In this document: positions 1 to 8,857 of the stretch, in pieces
Layout: each line of letters begins with the position of its first letter
How positions within the stretch are numbered: the stretch's first letter is position 1
Origin: Portibacter lacus
GTDB taxonomy: Bacteria > Bacteroidota > Bacteroidia > Chitinophagales > Saprospiraceae
DNA length: 64,000 nucleotides
Direction: 5' to 3'
Assembly (NCBI RefSeq): GCF_021533215.1
Contig: NZ_JAJNKA010000003.1
Coordinates: forward strand, 248,001 to 312,000
Notes under the pieces: generated by a model
Told to the model about the DNA's origin: nothing
Database searches by the model: none
The model's input: the letters and a program-made list of their open reading frames with translations, nothing else
Position numbers and translations under genes: made by a program

Positions 1-2
1 CA

Positions 3-500
3 CGTAAAGAAAAATTATCTTCTATTCCTAGTATCAAGCCAGTAAGGGAAGATAAATTGAAAAGAAACATCTTAAAACTTTCTGGTTTCGGATACCGATT
101 ACACCCAGTTCATGGTGTAAAGAAGTTTCATAAAGGAATTGACTTTACAGCTCCTAGAGGAACAGCTATTATCTCTTCAGGTGACGGAAAAGTTACTAGA
201 GTCGAGAATAAAACTAGAGGCTACGGTAAGAATATCATTGTAGATCATGGATATGGCTACACCACTTTATACGGTCACTTAAGTGAAATCGATGTGAAAG
301 TTGGCGATAAAGTAACTAGAGGTCAAGTAATCGGAAAAATCGGAAGTACTGGAACATCTACAGCACCACACTTACATTATGAAGTGAGAATTAATGGTCA
401 GGCTGTTAATCCTATCGATTTCTGCATGGATGGTTTGAGTCCTGAAGAATACCAACAACTGGTTCACAAAGCAGCTGAAGAAAATCAATCTTTTGATTAA
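3..500 (+). CDS. M23 family metallopeptidase (C-terminal part, cut by window edge)
   Basis: Zinc peptidase of the M23/LytM family, which cuts peptidoglycan cross-bridges in the periplasm. The reading frame is open from base 3 with no stop, so the gene begins upstream of the window. The TTG at 57 is internal, because the codons before it read as a typical linker ending in PSIKPV. The visible part is the complete LytM domain: FGYRLHP, then HKGIDFTAP supplying the first zinc His and Asp, then the glycine-rich YGHL segment, then the HLHYEV motif with the second His pair. A short charged tail follows. No partner genes are visible on the left. Family assignment is firm; the N-terminal domains, often coiled coil or membrane anchor in this family, cannot be seen. 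Confidence 0.9.
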   Translation, partial: RKEKLSSIPSIKPVREDKLKRNILKLSGFGYRLHPVHGVKKFHKGIDFTAPRGTAIISSGDGKVTRVENKTRGYGKNIIVDHGYGYTTLYGHLSEIDVKVGDKVTRGQVIGKIGSTGTSTAPHLHYEVRINGQAVNPIDFCMDGLSPEEYQQLVHKAAEENQSFD

Positions 501-812
501 TCGTACTTTCTAAGCAGAATTTCATTTCTCTTATTTCAATGTATGGTCTTTAACAATTCGTTTTAGACCTCAAGCTTAATAGTCATATACTATATGGTTT
601 TTCGAACGGTAATGTACATTCGCTGTTTTTCATATTACAATTACTAATTACAGCATTACTCATCTGCTTAAGCAATATTACTACTTGATAAGTCTCCATT
701 TCAATACACGCTATAAAATTGACATAAGTTGTAACATTTCCTAAAATGAATCCGTCTAACAACAAACGACGGAAGCAACTTAGTAAACTCATATTTGGCA
801 TAATCTAAATTC
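501..812. other. Intergenic region, no gene supported
   Basis: About 310 bases between the M23 peptidase gene and the next plus-strand gene. A 72-codon minus-strand frame at 583-801 has no recognisable protein character and no promoter-like box before it, so I do not call it a gene. The last 25 bases contain CATATTTG at 790-797, one base off the TAnnTTTG -7 box, which could serve the gene starting at 813. I see no strong hairpin terminator after the peptidase. Confidence 0.5.
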
Positions 813-2963
813 ATGCTGAGTCCCAAATCAATTTTTATGAAGACCGTATTACCCTTTCTACTCTTAATATTTTCAGGACTTAGCTTATCAGCGCAAAACT
901 ATCAAGTGATCAGTGGCCAACTCCTTGATCAAAAAACGGGCAAAGGCATTCCATATGCTAACATTGGTATACCTGAAAAGGGAATAGGCACTACCTCTAA
1001 TGATGATGGAAAATTCACATTTAAAGTTCCTAAATTCTATGCGAATTCGAATTTGATTGTGTCCGTCATTGGATACAAAACATATAACAAGCCTCTTAAT
1101 CAAATAATAAGCCCAGTACTCATCACCTTAGAACCAACAAGCTATGCGCTCTCAGAAATCCAAATCGTGGATGAAAGTGGAGTAGAAAACATCATAAGAA
1201 AAGCAGTAAAAAAGATCCCTGAGAACTACCCTATCCAATCGACCACTGTGCTAGGATTCTATAGAGAATCTCGGACAGATTCCCTCGATGAACATGTATA
1301 TCTAGCAGAAGGTGTACTCAACATTCATAAAACTTCTTATAAAAACACAAAAGAAGGTATGGTCAGCTTGGTTCAAGGAAGAAAAATTAACTTAAAGAAT
1401 CCACTTGACACAGTGATAATAGGAGGATTCAGTTCAGGACATATGGCTGCACATCGTTTTGATTTTGTGAAAAATCGAGAAGATTTTATTGATGAAGACT
1501 TCTTTCCTGCATACAAATATTGGATTGAAAATATTACAACCTATAACGGCAGACAAGTTTATGTCATTGGTTTTGACAAAGATCCAAATGCTAAGAATTT
1601 AAAACGCAGAAAAAACAGTGCCTCATCCATTATCGGAAAGTTACTGGGAAGATCAACTTCAACAACCTTGGATGCGAGATTAAAAGGAAAGCTGTATATA
1701 GAAAAAGAATCTTATGCTTTTATCAAAGCAGAATTTGAAGTAACGGAAGATGGATTAAGAAAATACAATGACTATCCTTTATATTCAGGTAGATGGACTT
1801 TTAATAAGTATGTGGTTAATTACCAACAAGTAGAAGGCAAGTGGTACTTCAGCGACGCACTTAGAGAAGGAGGAAGAAGAAGTGGCGGAGTGTATTCGAA
1901 TGAGATTAAAATAACTGAAATTGACACCGATAAAGGCAAACCTATACCGTATCTGGATCGCTTAGATCGTGGTGAAGAGTTTGTAGACATGACAGGAACT
2001 TATGATGAAAATTTCTGGAAGTCTTACAATACTGTGCCGATGAGTGAAAAACTGAGCGAAAGCATGCAACAGTTCAGCAATGCGCAGAAGGCTCAAGAAG
2101 TTTTTGCAGTAGAACAGATGCAAAAACTACAAGAATTAAGAGACTCCGTATCACTCGCTACTAGGATTCAACAAGCAGAAGAAGAGGCAAGAAAGAATGA
2201 TGAATATTTTGACCCAGAAAAGATCACTTTTGGTGAACCAGGATTAGAGCAAAAGAAGAAAAGACGCTTTAGATTAGAAACGATGCTAGGTTTGGGAAGT
2301 CACTTCATTACGACCCCAGAAACACACTTACATGCATCTTTCCTAGATTCGGAAACAGCTAATCCATTACTGAATACAAGTGGCATTATTTCATCACGTG
2401 ATTTCGAAATCATTGCGACCGGAGATTTTAATATTATCATGAATGATCGATGGTTCCTACGATTTGGCGGTGCCAGAGATTTTGGCAGAACGATCTATAA
2501 AGAATCTGCTTCTGGAATGGGAGTTCAGTTTAACCTATCTAAGCAAAGACCAGTTTTCCTGAAATTTATCGCACAACATAGCCGTATCAGATATGCAAGA
2601 CTACTTGGACTTGCAGAAAACAAGGTAGATAATGTCAATGTTGGAGGCAAAAACTTTAATGCTAAGCAGGTCAGGGTATTTTATGGAAGTCGTACCAACA
2701 ATCTTAAGCTGTCGGGAGAATTTGCAATAGAACTGAATAGGAACAAAGAAATATATATTCGAGGTTCCTATTATCTTCCATACGCGCAAAAACAACATGT
2801 TTATTTTCGAGAAGCAACTTTTTTCTTCAAGAAAAGGACAAAATATCCTGTCGAAAGTAATAGTGTATTTATTACTTCCAATGAAAATCCACGTAATGAA
2901 TTTAATAGTTCATTGATGGAAGGCAGCAGTGTGCAGCTGACTATAGGTTATGTTTTCAAATAA
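813..2963 (+). CDS. Carboxypeptidase-regulatory-like domain outer-surface protein
   Basis: Exported protein of a family common in Bacteroidota and without a precise assigned function. A hydrophobic signal sequence ending in LSAQ is followed at about residues 30-110 by a CarboxypepD_reg-like beta-sandwich (GQLLDQKTGKGIPYANIGI, then GTTSNDDGKF). Next come the family's typical IIRKAVKKIPENYP segment and FYRES. A charged, probably coiled stretch lies near residues 420-480. The C-terminal third alternates polar and hydrophobic residues and ends in VQLTIGYVFK, which suggests an outer-membrane beta-barrel. The ATG at 837 (MKTVLPFLLL) gives a more classical signal peptide and may be the true start; 813 is the longest in-frame ATG. 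It stands alone, and recN follows with its own promoter box. The domain call is firm, the cellular role unknown. Confidence 0.75.
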   Translation: MLSPKSIFMKTVLPFLLLIFSGLSLSAQNYQVISGQLLDQKTGKGIPYANIGIPEKGIGTTSNDDGKFTFKVPKFYANSNLIVSVIGYKTYNKPLNQIISPVLITLEPTSYALSEIQIVDESGVENIIRKAVKKIPENYPIQSTTVLGFYRESRTDSLDEHVYLAEGVLNIHKTSYKNTKEGMVSLVQGRKINLKNPLDTVIIGGFSSGHMAAHRFDFVKNREDFIDEDFFPAYKYWIENITTYNGRQVYVIGFDKDPNAKNLKRRKNSASSIIGKLLGRSTSTTLDARLKGKLYIEKESYAFIKAEFEVTEDGLRKYNDYPLYSGRWTFNKYVVNYQQVEGKWYFSDALREGGRRSGGVYSNEIKITEIDTDKGKPIPYLDRLDRGEEFVDMTGTYDENFWKSYNTVPMSEKLSESMQQFSNAQKAQEVFAVEQMQKLQELRDSVSLATRIQQAEEEARKNDEYFDPEKITFGEPGLEQKKKRRFRLETMLGLGSHFITTPETHLHASFLDSETANPLLNTSGIISSRDFEIIATGDFNIIMNDRWFLRFGGARDFGRTIYKESASGMGVQFNLSKQRPVFLKFIAQHSRIRYARLLGLAENKVDNVNVGGKNFNAKQVRVFYGSRTNNLKLSGEFAIELNRNKEIYIRGSYYLPYAQKQHVYFREATFFFKKRTKYPVESNSVFITSNENPRNEFNSSLMEGSSVQLTIGYVFK

Positions 2964-3065
2964 AATAATTCCAGATATTTTTGAATTCAGATCATTTGGT
3001 AAAAAATCTTGACTAGAATTAAATCGATTTAGAATTTTTCGAACCTAGTTTCATTCAAAATTCTT

Positions 3066-3073
3066 TACTTTTG
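3066..3073 (+). promoter_or_regulatory. -7 promoter box for recN
   Basis: TACTTTTG matches the Bacteroidota housekeeping -7 consensus TAnnTTTG. It lies 19 bases before the recN ATG, giving a leader of about a dozen bases. No good TTTG -33 box is visible at the expected distance. Confidence 0.5.
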
Positions 3074-3092
3074 GGGCAAATATTTAATTCAG

Positions 3093-4748
3093 ATGCTGCA
3101 AAGCCTTAAGGTTAGTAATTATGCGATTATAGAGAACTTAGAAATTTCATTTTCTAGGGGATTTAATATCATTACAGGTGAGACAGGAGCTGGAAAATCA
3201 ATATTGATTGGCGCGCTCGGACTCATCATGGGAAATAGAGCAGATACAAAAGTGCTTTTTGATCTGGAAAAGAAGTGCGTTGTAGAGGCACATTTCGATA
3301 TTAAAGCTTATCACCTTTCCAGTTTTTTTGAGGCTAATGATTTAGAATTTGATGAAAATTTGATCATTCGCCGAGAGATACTGCCTAATAGTAAATCCAG
3401 AGCATTCATTAATGATTCTCCTGCTACTCTAAAGATGCTCAGAGAATTATGTTCGCAGTTGATCGATATGCACCAACAGTTTGATACCCTTGGACTTAAT
3501 AATCCAGAGGTACAGCTCGCAATGATCGATGCTTACGCGAAGAATGGTGATATGCTTGAGAAATATACAGAGATTTTCGAACTGTATAATTTGAAAAAGA
3601 CTGAGCTGAATCGCTTGATCAAGCAAAAAGCGCAAGCGGAAAAGGATCAGGAGTTATTAATGTATCATCTAGATGAATTCGAAAAATTGAGTTTGGAGGA
3701 AGGTCAACTTTCGGCATGGGAAGAAGAAATGAAGCTGTTAGAAAATGCGGAAACGATTAAAAGTGTCCTATCCAAAGCTGCTTTCACCATAAATGAAGCT
3801 GATCCATCCATTATTTCAGGTCTGGAAGAAATTAATTATGACGTATCTAAGATCACAAGTTTTCATTCGAGTATAGAACAATTAGGAGAAAAGTATTTTA
3901 ATCTAATTGAGGAATTAAGAGAACTTGCTTCAGAATTCGAAAACCAAGCTGAGAAAACAGATTTAGATCCCGAAAGGCTCGGAATTGTGCAAGAGAAATT
4001 AGACTTGGCGTACCAACTTCAAGCGAAGCACCACTTGAATTCTGAAGAAGAAATGTTTGCTAAATGGGAAGAGATTTCAGATAAAGTGAATGGCTTCAAG
4101 AAGTCAGGTTCTGAAATAAAGAAAGCAGAAGAAGCTTTAGGCAAGTTACACTCCGAGCTAGATGAAGTAGCGGCTAAATTATCTGCAAAAAGAAAAAAAA
4201 TAGGTCCCGAGTTGTGCAAGCAAGCAGAAGATAATCTTCACAATCTGTCGATGGAAAACGCTAAGTTTCAGATAGAAGTTATCGATCTCAAGGACTTTAC
4301 AGAGACTGGAAAAAATGAGATTAAATTTCTATTTTCTGCAAATTTAGGTGGTCGACTTCAGGAGATAAGCGAAGTAGCATCAGGTGGGGAGTTATCCAGA
4401 TTAAGTCTTTGCATAAAATCAGAATTAGCAAAAAGGGTTAAGTTACCGACACTTATTTTTGATGAAATCGATAGTGGAGTTTCAGGTGCTATTTCAATGA
4501 AAATGGGACAAATGATTAAGAAACTTTCCGGTTCGCATCAGATTATAAATATCACACATTCACCGCAGATTGCTTCGAAAGCAGATCGACATTATCGTAT
4601 TTTCAAGGAAAGCAATCAAGAGCGAAGTTATACGAAAATGGAGATTCTCGAAGGTGATGAAAAAACAACAGAAATTGCTAAAATGCTGAGTGGCGATCCA
4701 CCTTCAGAAGCAGCGATGGAAAATGCAAGAGTTCTAATGGCTGGCTAA
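3093..4748 (+). CDS. recN: DNA repair protein RecN
   Basis: SMC-like ATPase that acts early in recombinational repair of double-strand breaks, in the cytoplasm. The 551-residue length is normal for RecN. Walker A is GETGAGKS at residues 29-36. The QLIDMHQQFD segment around residue 125 is typical of the family. A long charged coiled-coil centre follows, then the ABC signature ASGGELSRLSLC, Walker B LIFDEIDSGVSG, and the NITHSPQIA switch region. The ATG start gives the conserved opening MLQSLKVSNYAIIENLEI. fabI follows after 42 bases and could be cotranscribed, but no functional link is implied. Confidence 0.97.
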   Translation: MLQSLKVSNYAIIENLEISFSRGFNIITGETGAGKSILIGALGLIMGNRADTKVLFDLEKKCVVEAHFDIKAYHLSSFFEANDLEFDENLIIRREILPNSKSRAFINDSPATLKMLRELCSQLIDMHQQFDTLGLNNPEVQLAMIDAYAKNGDMLEKYTEIFELYNLKKTELNRLIKQKAQAEKDQELLMYHLDEFEKLSLEEGQLSAWEEEMKLLENAETIKSVLSKAAFTINEADPSIISGLEEINYDVSKITSFHSSIEQLGEKYFNLIEELRELASEFENQAEKTDLDPERLGIVQEKLDLAYQLQAKHHLNSEEEMFAKWEEISDKVNGFKKSGSEIKKAEEALGKLHSELDEVAAKLSAKRKKIGPELCKQAEDNLHNLSMENAKFQIEVIDLKDFTETGKNEIKFLFSANLGGRLQEISEVASGGELSRLSLCIKSELAKRVKLPTLIFDEIDSGVSGAISMKMGQMIKKLSGSHQIINITHSPQIASKADRHYRIFKESNQERSYTKMEILEGDEKTTEIAKMLSGDPPSEAAMENARVLMAG

Positions 4749-4790
4749 GTCGCAGAATCTTTTAACTTTACAATTTAAATTTTTATAACA

Positions 4791-5591
4791 ATGGCTAATA
4801 ATTTACTACAGGGAAAAAGAGGTATCATATTCGGTGCAATGGATGAGGATTCATTGGCTTGGAAAATTGCTTTAAAAGTAATCGAAGAAGGTGGCGATCT
4901 AGTGTTAACTAACGCACCAGTTATTAAGCGATTCGGAAGTTTAGAAAAATTAGCCGAATCTGTAGGAAAGAAGATCATCTATGCTGATGCGACAAGTGTA
5001 GAAGAGTTAGATCACCTGATAACAGAGAGTCAGGAAATCCTTGGAGGTAAGTTAGATTTTGTACTACATGCCATCGGTATGTCTGTCAATGTTAGAAAAA
5101 AGAAAGAATACACAGACTTGAACTATGACTGGATGCAGAAAACATTTGATGTTTCGGCTATTTCCTTTCACAAGTTGATGCAGTGTTTGTATAAAGCAGA
5201 TGCAATGAATGAATGGGGATCTATTGTAGCACTAACCTATATTGCTGCGCAAAGAACCTTCCCTGATTATTCTGAAATGGCGGAATCTAAGTCATTGTTG
5301 GAATCCTTTGCAAGAAGTTTCGGCTATCACTTTGCAGCTAAGAAAGTAAGGGTTAATACGATTTCACAATCACCTACGATCACAACTGCAGGATCTGGAA
5401 TTAAAGGATTCGATGAATTCTTTAACTATGCGGATAAGATGTCACCGCTAGGGAATGCATCATCAGAAGCTTGTGCTGATTATACGGTAAGTTTATTTTC
5501 AGACTTAACGAGAATGGTAACGATGCAGAACTTATACCACGATGGAGGATTCTCTAATATGGGAATGAATCCAGCTATATTGGGGATGTAG
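4791..5591 (+). CDS. fabI: Enoyl-[acyl-carrier-protein] reductase (FabI type)
   Basis: NADH-dependent short-chain reductase that reduces trans-2-enoyl-ACP in the last step of each fatty acid elongation cycle. The 266-residue length fits FabI. The nucleotide-binding N-terminus is KRGIIFGAMDEDSLAWKIA, the divergent glycine-rich motif typical of FabI rather than of ordinary SDR enzymes. The active site is a Tyr-(X6)-Lys pair in YSEMAESK, and the NTISQSPTITTAGSGIKGF loop follows. The C-terminus NLYHDGGFSNMGM is also FabI-like. It follows recN by 42 bases. A repeat-bearing gap lies downstream and I see no clear terminator. Confidence 0.95.
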   Translation: MANNLLQGKRGIIFGAMDEDSLAWKIALKVIEEGGDLVLTNAPVIKRFGSLEKLAESVGKKIIYADATSVEELDHLITESQEILGGKLDFVLHAIGMSVNVRKKKEYTDLNYDWMQKTFDVSAISFHKLMQCLYKADAMNEWGSIVALTYIAAQRTFPDYSEMAESKSLLESFARSFGYHFAAKKVRVNTISQSPTITTAGSGIKGFDEFFNYADKMSPLGNASSEACADYTVSLFSDLTRMVTMQNLYHDGGFSNMGMNPAILGM

Positions 5592-5601
5592 AGAGCGGCG
5601 A

Positions 5602-5637
5602 GTTTTTAGTTTTTAGTTTTTAGCTTTCGGTTTTTAG
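5602..5637. repeat. 7-base tandem repeat (GTTTTTA)
   Basis: Three perfect copies of GTTTTTA are followed by an imperfect copy GCTTTCG and a further GTTTTTA. The repeat begins 11 bases after the fabI stop codon. Confidence 0.8.
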
Positions 5638-5646
5638 TCAATGGAG

Positions 5647-5664
5647 CTTGGACTTCAGTCCGAG
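5647..5664. repeat. REP-like hairpin
   Basis: CTTGGACT and AGTCCGAG form an 8-pair stem with one G-T wobble around a two-base centre. The GGACTTCAGTCC core resembles the small palindromes mobilised by REP-associated transposases. No such transposase gene is in the window. Confidence 0.55.
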
Positions 5665-5894
5665 GAGGAAAGAATGAGATCGCAGATCGAATGAATTTCT
5701 CCTAATGTTCCACTAACCTTTAAATCAGATTAATAAACTTAAGTCAATATTAACAATTGATTTTAAAAGAGTCCAATCCAAGGAAGAAATAGTGAGATCG
5801 AAGATCGAGTGAATTTCTCCTAATGATACACTAACCATTAAGTCAGATGAGTAAACTAAAGCCAATACTAACAAGCCATTATAGAAGAATCCAT
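5659..5894. repeat. Two diverged direct copies of a ~118-base unit
   Basis: Copy 1 (5659-5776) and copy 2 (5777-about 5894) align end to end with an offset of 118 bases. Shared blocks include GAATTTCTCCTAATG, CACTAACC and GTCCAATCCA / AATCCATTCCA at the ends. Point differences are scattered throughout, so the duplication is old. Neither copy codes for protein. Confidence 0.75.
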
Positions 5895-6144
5895 TCCAAA
5901 CGACTTCATTATCGCAATCGTTGATATAACACCTTACATTTAAGGTATCAGCACAATAATATATTAGGAAATCTCACATCAGTAGTTCACCATCAACACA
6001 TTACGAAATTAAATATATGAATTATTAATATTGAATTAATATGCATATGACGTATAATTTGCAATTATATTTTTATTTTCACGCTTGATCTATACCCGAC
6101 CCCACCACAACCATTACAAACTTTAACTGTAAGAAAACAAGAAT

Positions 6145-6169
6145 ACATATATTAATAATTAATATATGT
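6145..6169. repeat. Perfect 25-base AT-rich palindrome
   Basis: ACATATATTAAT and ATTAATATATGT are exact reverse complements around a single central A. It lies 45 bases before the start codon at 6214, where an operator or an mRNA leader hairpin could be placed. Confidence 0.7.
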
Positions 6170-6213
6170 GCAGATTATACTATTTTAACTCTTAATACTA
6201 ATAAATACTAATT

Positions 6214-7398
6214 ATGAAGAATGTTTTACTATGTTTTGTTTTTTGCTTAATAAGTTTGAGCACATATGCCCAAAGTGCTGGTGCTATCGCTATTATTGGT
6301 ATAAACTCCGATAGTCCTGATGGTTTTACTTTTGTTGCAATTGACGATATTCCAGCATCAACCGTATTTTTTTTTACTGATAATGGGGTGTTAAGTGATG
6401 GTTCTTTAAGAACTGGTGAGGGAATTATAGAATATACCGTGGGTGCTGGTGGATTATCTCAAGGTGATGTTGTTTTAATTTCTCAATCGGGCCCTTCCGC
6501 TTCAGAAGGTGTTGCCGCCGTTGCAAATACTTTTTCAAATATTAATTTATCTGCATCAGGAGACCAAATAATAGCCTTTATTGGAAGCCCTGCAACTCCT
6601 GTATACATAGCCGCAGCTCAAACTAATTCTACATTATGGCAAATGACAGCCTCAAGTTCTAACAATTCAGCTCTTCCAACTGGCCTAACCGATGGGACAA
6701 CAGCTGTTGCTGTAGGATCAGGCTCCGGTGCTGGTGACGAATTTGACAATTCTGAATATACTGGTACCCGTGGCTCATTCGCCGATAGGAATGCTGCATT
6801 AACAACAATTAATGATGCTTCAAATTGGACTGGTAGCAATTCATCTATTACATTAAACAGTACTGATTTTGCTCCTTTACTCCCTGTCTCCCTTACCTCT
6901 TTCTCCGGTAACCATTTCAACAATAACATCGAATTAAACTGGGTAACATCACTTGAAATCAATAATGACTACTTCGATGTTCAGCGTTCTGCTAACATGA
7001 AAGACTTTGTTACAATAGGTAAAGTTATAGGAAATGGAAACATGACTCGTGAATCCGAATACGCTTTCACTGATCGTAATCCATTAGCTGGAGTTAATTA
7101 TTACAGACTTGCACAGTATGATTTTAATGGTGACATGGAATTTCATAAAGTTATTGCTGTTGAAAATAGAAGCAAAACATCTTCTAAAGTTTACCCAACT
7201 TTAGCTAAGGCTCAATTAAATGTAGAAGTTTACGAAGAATCAGCATTGACAATTAGAAACAGTCAAGGCCAATTGATCAATTCTCAAATTTTAGCAGATA
7301 GCAAAAGCATCAATATCTCTGATTTCGCTCCAGGTATCTACTACCTTCAGCTAAATACAAATGGAAATATCGAAACACATAAGTTTGTTAAGCTGTAA
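6214..7398 (+). CDS. Secreted protein with T9SS type A sorting domain
   Basis: A 394-residue exported protein. The signal peptide ends at STYAQ (about residue 20). Residues 22-220 form a low-charge, Gly/Ser/Thr-rich beta domain opening AGAIAIIGINSDSPDGFTFVAI with FFFTDNG, a pattern I recognise from extracellular Bacteroidota proteins but cannot tie to an activity. A linker LLPVSLTSFSGNHFNNNIELNW precedes a FnIII-like stretch (DYFDVQRSANMKDF ... NYYRLAQYDFNG). The last 70 residues are a type A T9SS C-terminal domain, with SINISDFAPGIYYL and a final KFVKL. It is therefore a likely substrate of the PorU/PorV machinery encoded at 35.8-40.9 kb. A strong terminator follows; a palindrome precedes the start. 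Confidence 0.8.
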   Translation: MKNVLLCFVFCLISLSTYAQSAGAIAIIGINSDSPDGFTFVAIDDIPASTVFFFTDNGVLSDGSLRTGEGIIEYTVGAGGLSQGDVVLISQSGPSASEGVAAVANTFSNINLSASGDQIIAFIGSPATPVYIAAAQTNSTLWQMTASSSNNSALPTGLTDGTTAVAVGSGSGAGDEFDNSEYTGTRGSFADRNAALTTINDASNWTGSNSSITLNSTDFAPLLPVSLTSFSGNHFNNNIELNWVTSLEINNDYFDVQRSANMKDFVTIGKVIGNGNMTRESEYAFTDRNPLAGVNYYRLAQYDFNGDMEFHKVIAVENRSKTSSKVYPTLAKAQLNVEVYEESALTIRNSQGQLINSQILADSKSINISDFAPGIYYLQLNTNGNIETHKFVKL

Positions 7399-7430
7399 AT
7401 GAGCTATGAGCTAAATAAACAATAAAATAA

Positions 7431-7462
7431 AAAAAGGCTACTCTTTCGAGTAGCCTTTTTTT
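7431..7462 (+). terminator. Rho-independent terminator
   Basis: A perfect 13-pair stem (AAAAAGGCTACTC with GAGTAGCCTTTTT) around a TTTC loop, followed by further T residues. It ends the T9SS cargo gene and is symmetric enough to work in both directions. Confidence 0.9.
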
Positions 7463-7541
7463 ATTGACTTTAATTTCTCAAGCATAGTTCTCCAGCGCAA
7501 AATATGTTTTATCTTACTTGCCTAATTAAAAACCAAAACCA

Positions 7542-8828
7542 ATGCGTAAATTCCTATTTTTAATTGCCACATTTCTTACTACTTCGTTTGCTTTCGCTCA
7601 AGCTCCAGTAGCCACCTACATCCACTGTGGAAATTTGCTCGATGTTAATATTAATCAATTTTCTCAAGAGAAAACCATTGTAGTCGAAAATGATGTCATA
7701 AAAGACATACTTGATGGTTATGCAACTCCAAGCGGAGGCATAAAAACCATTGACCTAAAAGATAAATATGTCATGCCTGGTTTCATAGATATGCATGTAC
7801 ACCTTGAAATAGAAATGACACCTAAGTTTTACGAAGATAAATTTCGATTAAATAAAGCTGATATTGCATTACAAGCAACCGTTTTCTGTGAAAAGACATT
7901 AATGGCAGGCTTTACAACAGTAAGAGATCTCGGTGGAAGTGGTGTTAATGTTTCCCTGAGAAATGCTATAAATCACGGATTTATTAAAGGACCACGAGTT
8001 TATACTTCAGAAAAAAGTATTGCGACTACAGGAGGTCATGCTGATCCTACCAATGGTGTTCGCGACGAATTAAAAGGTGATCCAGGACCAAAAGAAGGCG
8101 TAATAAATGGGCCAGAAGATGCTTATAAAGCCGTTCGACAACGATATAAAAATGGAGCAGATTGTATCAAAATCACTTCGACCGGAGGCGTTCTTTCTGT
8201 AGCAAAAAATGGTCAAGGTCCTCAATTCACATTGGAAGAAATAAAAGCAATTGTCGCTGCCGCTAAAGATTATGGTTTCACAACTGCTGCACATGCACAC
8301 GGTGCAGAAGGAATGAAAAGAGCCATCAAAGGTGGAATCAATAGCATAGAACATGGAACCTTAATGGATGATGAAGCTATGGAATTAATGATCAAGCATG
8401 GAACATACCTTGTTCCAACACTTTCCGCTGGACGCTTCGTATTGGATAAGGCAAAGATCCCAGGCTATTTCCCTCCTGTCATCGTACCTAAAGCATTGCA
8501 TATCGGAGAACAAATGAAACTTAATTTCGGAAAAGCATATCGGAAAGGAGTAAAAATTGCATTCGGAACAGACACTGGTGTTTCTCAACATGGCAAGAAT
8601 GCTGAAGAATTTATATTTATGAATGAATATGGAATGCCAGCTTTAGAAACAATTCAAACTGCTACAAAAAATGCTGCCGAATTACTGCAAATATATGATA
8701 AGGTTGGATCTATTGAAAAAGGAAAATGGGCAGATATTGTTGCTGTAAATTCTAACCCCAAAGAGAACATTTCGACTCTTTTAGATGTTATATTTGTAAT
8801 GAAATCTGGGCAAGTTTATAAAGAATAA
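7542..8828 (+). CDS. Exported amidohydrolase family protein
   Basis: Metal-dependent hydrolase of the amidohydrolase superfamily, of the type often annotated as imidazolonepropionase-like or Xaa-Pro dipeptidase-like. The signal peptide ends at FAFAQ, so it works in the periplasm or outside. Metal-site motifs occur in the expected order: HVH in FIDMHVHLE (about residue 87), the Lys in CIKITSTGG, His in AAHAHG, His in SIEHGT, and Asp in FGTDTGVS. The C-terminus returns to a small beta domain (GSIEKGKWADIVAV). The natural substrate cannot be read from sequence; cyclic dipeptides or acylated amino acids are typical for relatives. A lipoprotein gene follows after 29 bases. Confidence 0.88.
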   Translation: MRKFLFLIATFLTTSFAFAQAPVATYIHCGNLLDVNINQFSQEKTIVVENDVIKDILDGYATPSGGIKTIDLKDKYVMPGFIDMHVHLEIEMTPKFYEDKFRLNKADIALQATVFCEKTLMAGFTTVRDLGGSGVNVSLRNAINHGFIKGPRVYTSEKSIATTGGHADPTNGVRDELKGDPGPKEGVINGPEDAYKAVRQRYKNGADCIKITSTGGVLSVAKNGQGPQFTLEEIKAIVAAAKDYGFTTAAHAHGAEGMKRAIKGGINSIEHGTLMDDEAMELMIKHGTYLVPTLSAGRFVLDKAKIPGYFPPVIVPKALHIGEQMKLNFGKAYRKGVKIAFGTDTGVSQHGKNAEEFIFMNEYGMPALETIQTATKNAAELLQIYDKVGSIEKGKWADIVAVNSNPKENISTLLDVIFVMKSGQVYKE

Positions 8829-8857
8829 CGCCCATATAAAAAACTTAAAATAAAAGA

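Larger units (their letters stand above)
5592..6213. other. Repeat-bearing intergenic region
   Basis: About 620 bases with no credible open reading frame. It contains a 7-base tandem repeat, a REP-like hairpin, two diverged copies of a roughly 118-base unit, and an AT-rich end with a perfect 25-base palindrome just before the gene at 6214. The pieces are listed separately. The region looks like decayed repeat DNA rather than a lost gene. Confidence 0.6.

Noticed and set aside
583-801. 72-codon minus-strand open frame
   Set aside because: Rich in Met, Asn and Cys, no recognisable domain, no promoter box, and within an intergenic region. It looks like chance.
5602-5637. Possible CRISPR-like array
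   Set aside because: The unit is 7 bases with no spacers; it is a simple tandem repeat.
6618-6962. 114-codon minus-strand frame
   Set aside because: Antisense to the low-complexity beta domain of the T9SS cargo gene, with no features of its own.
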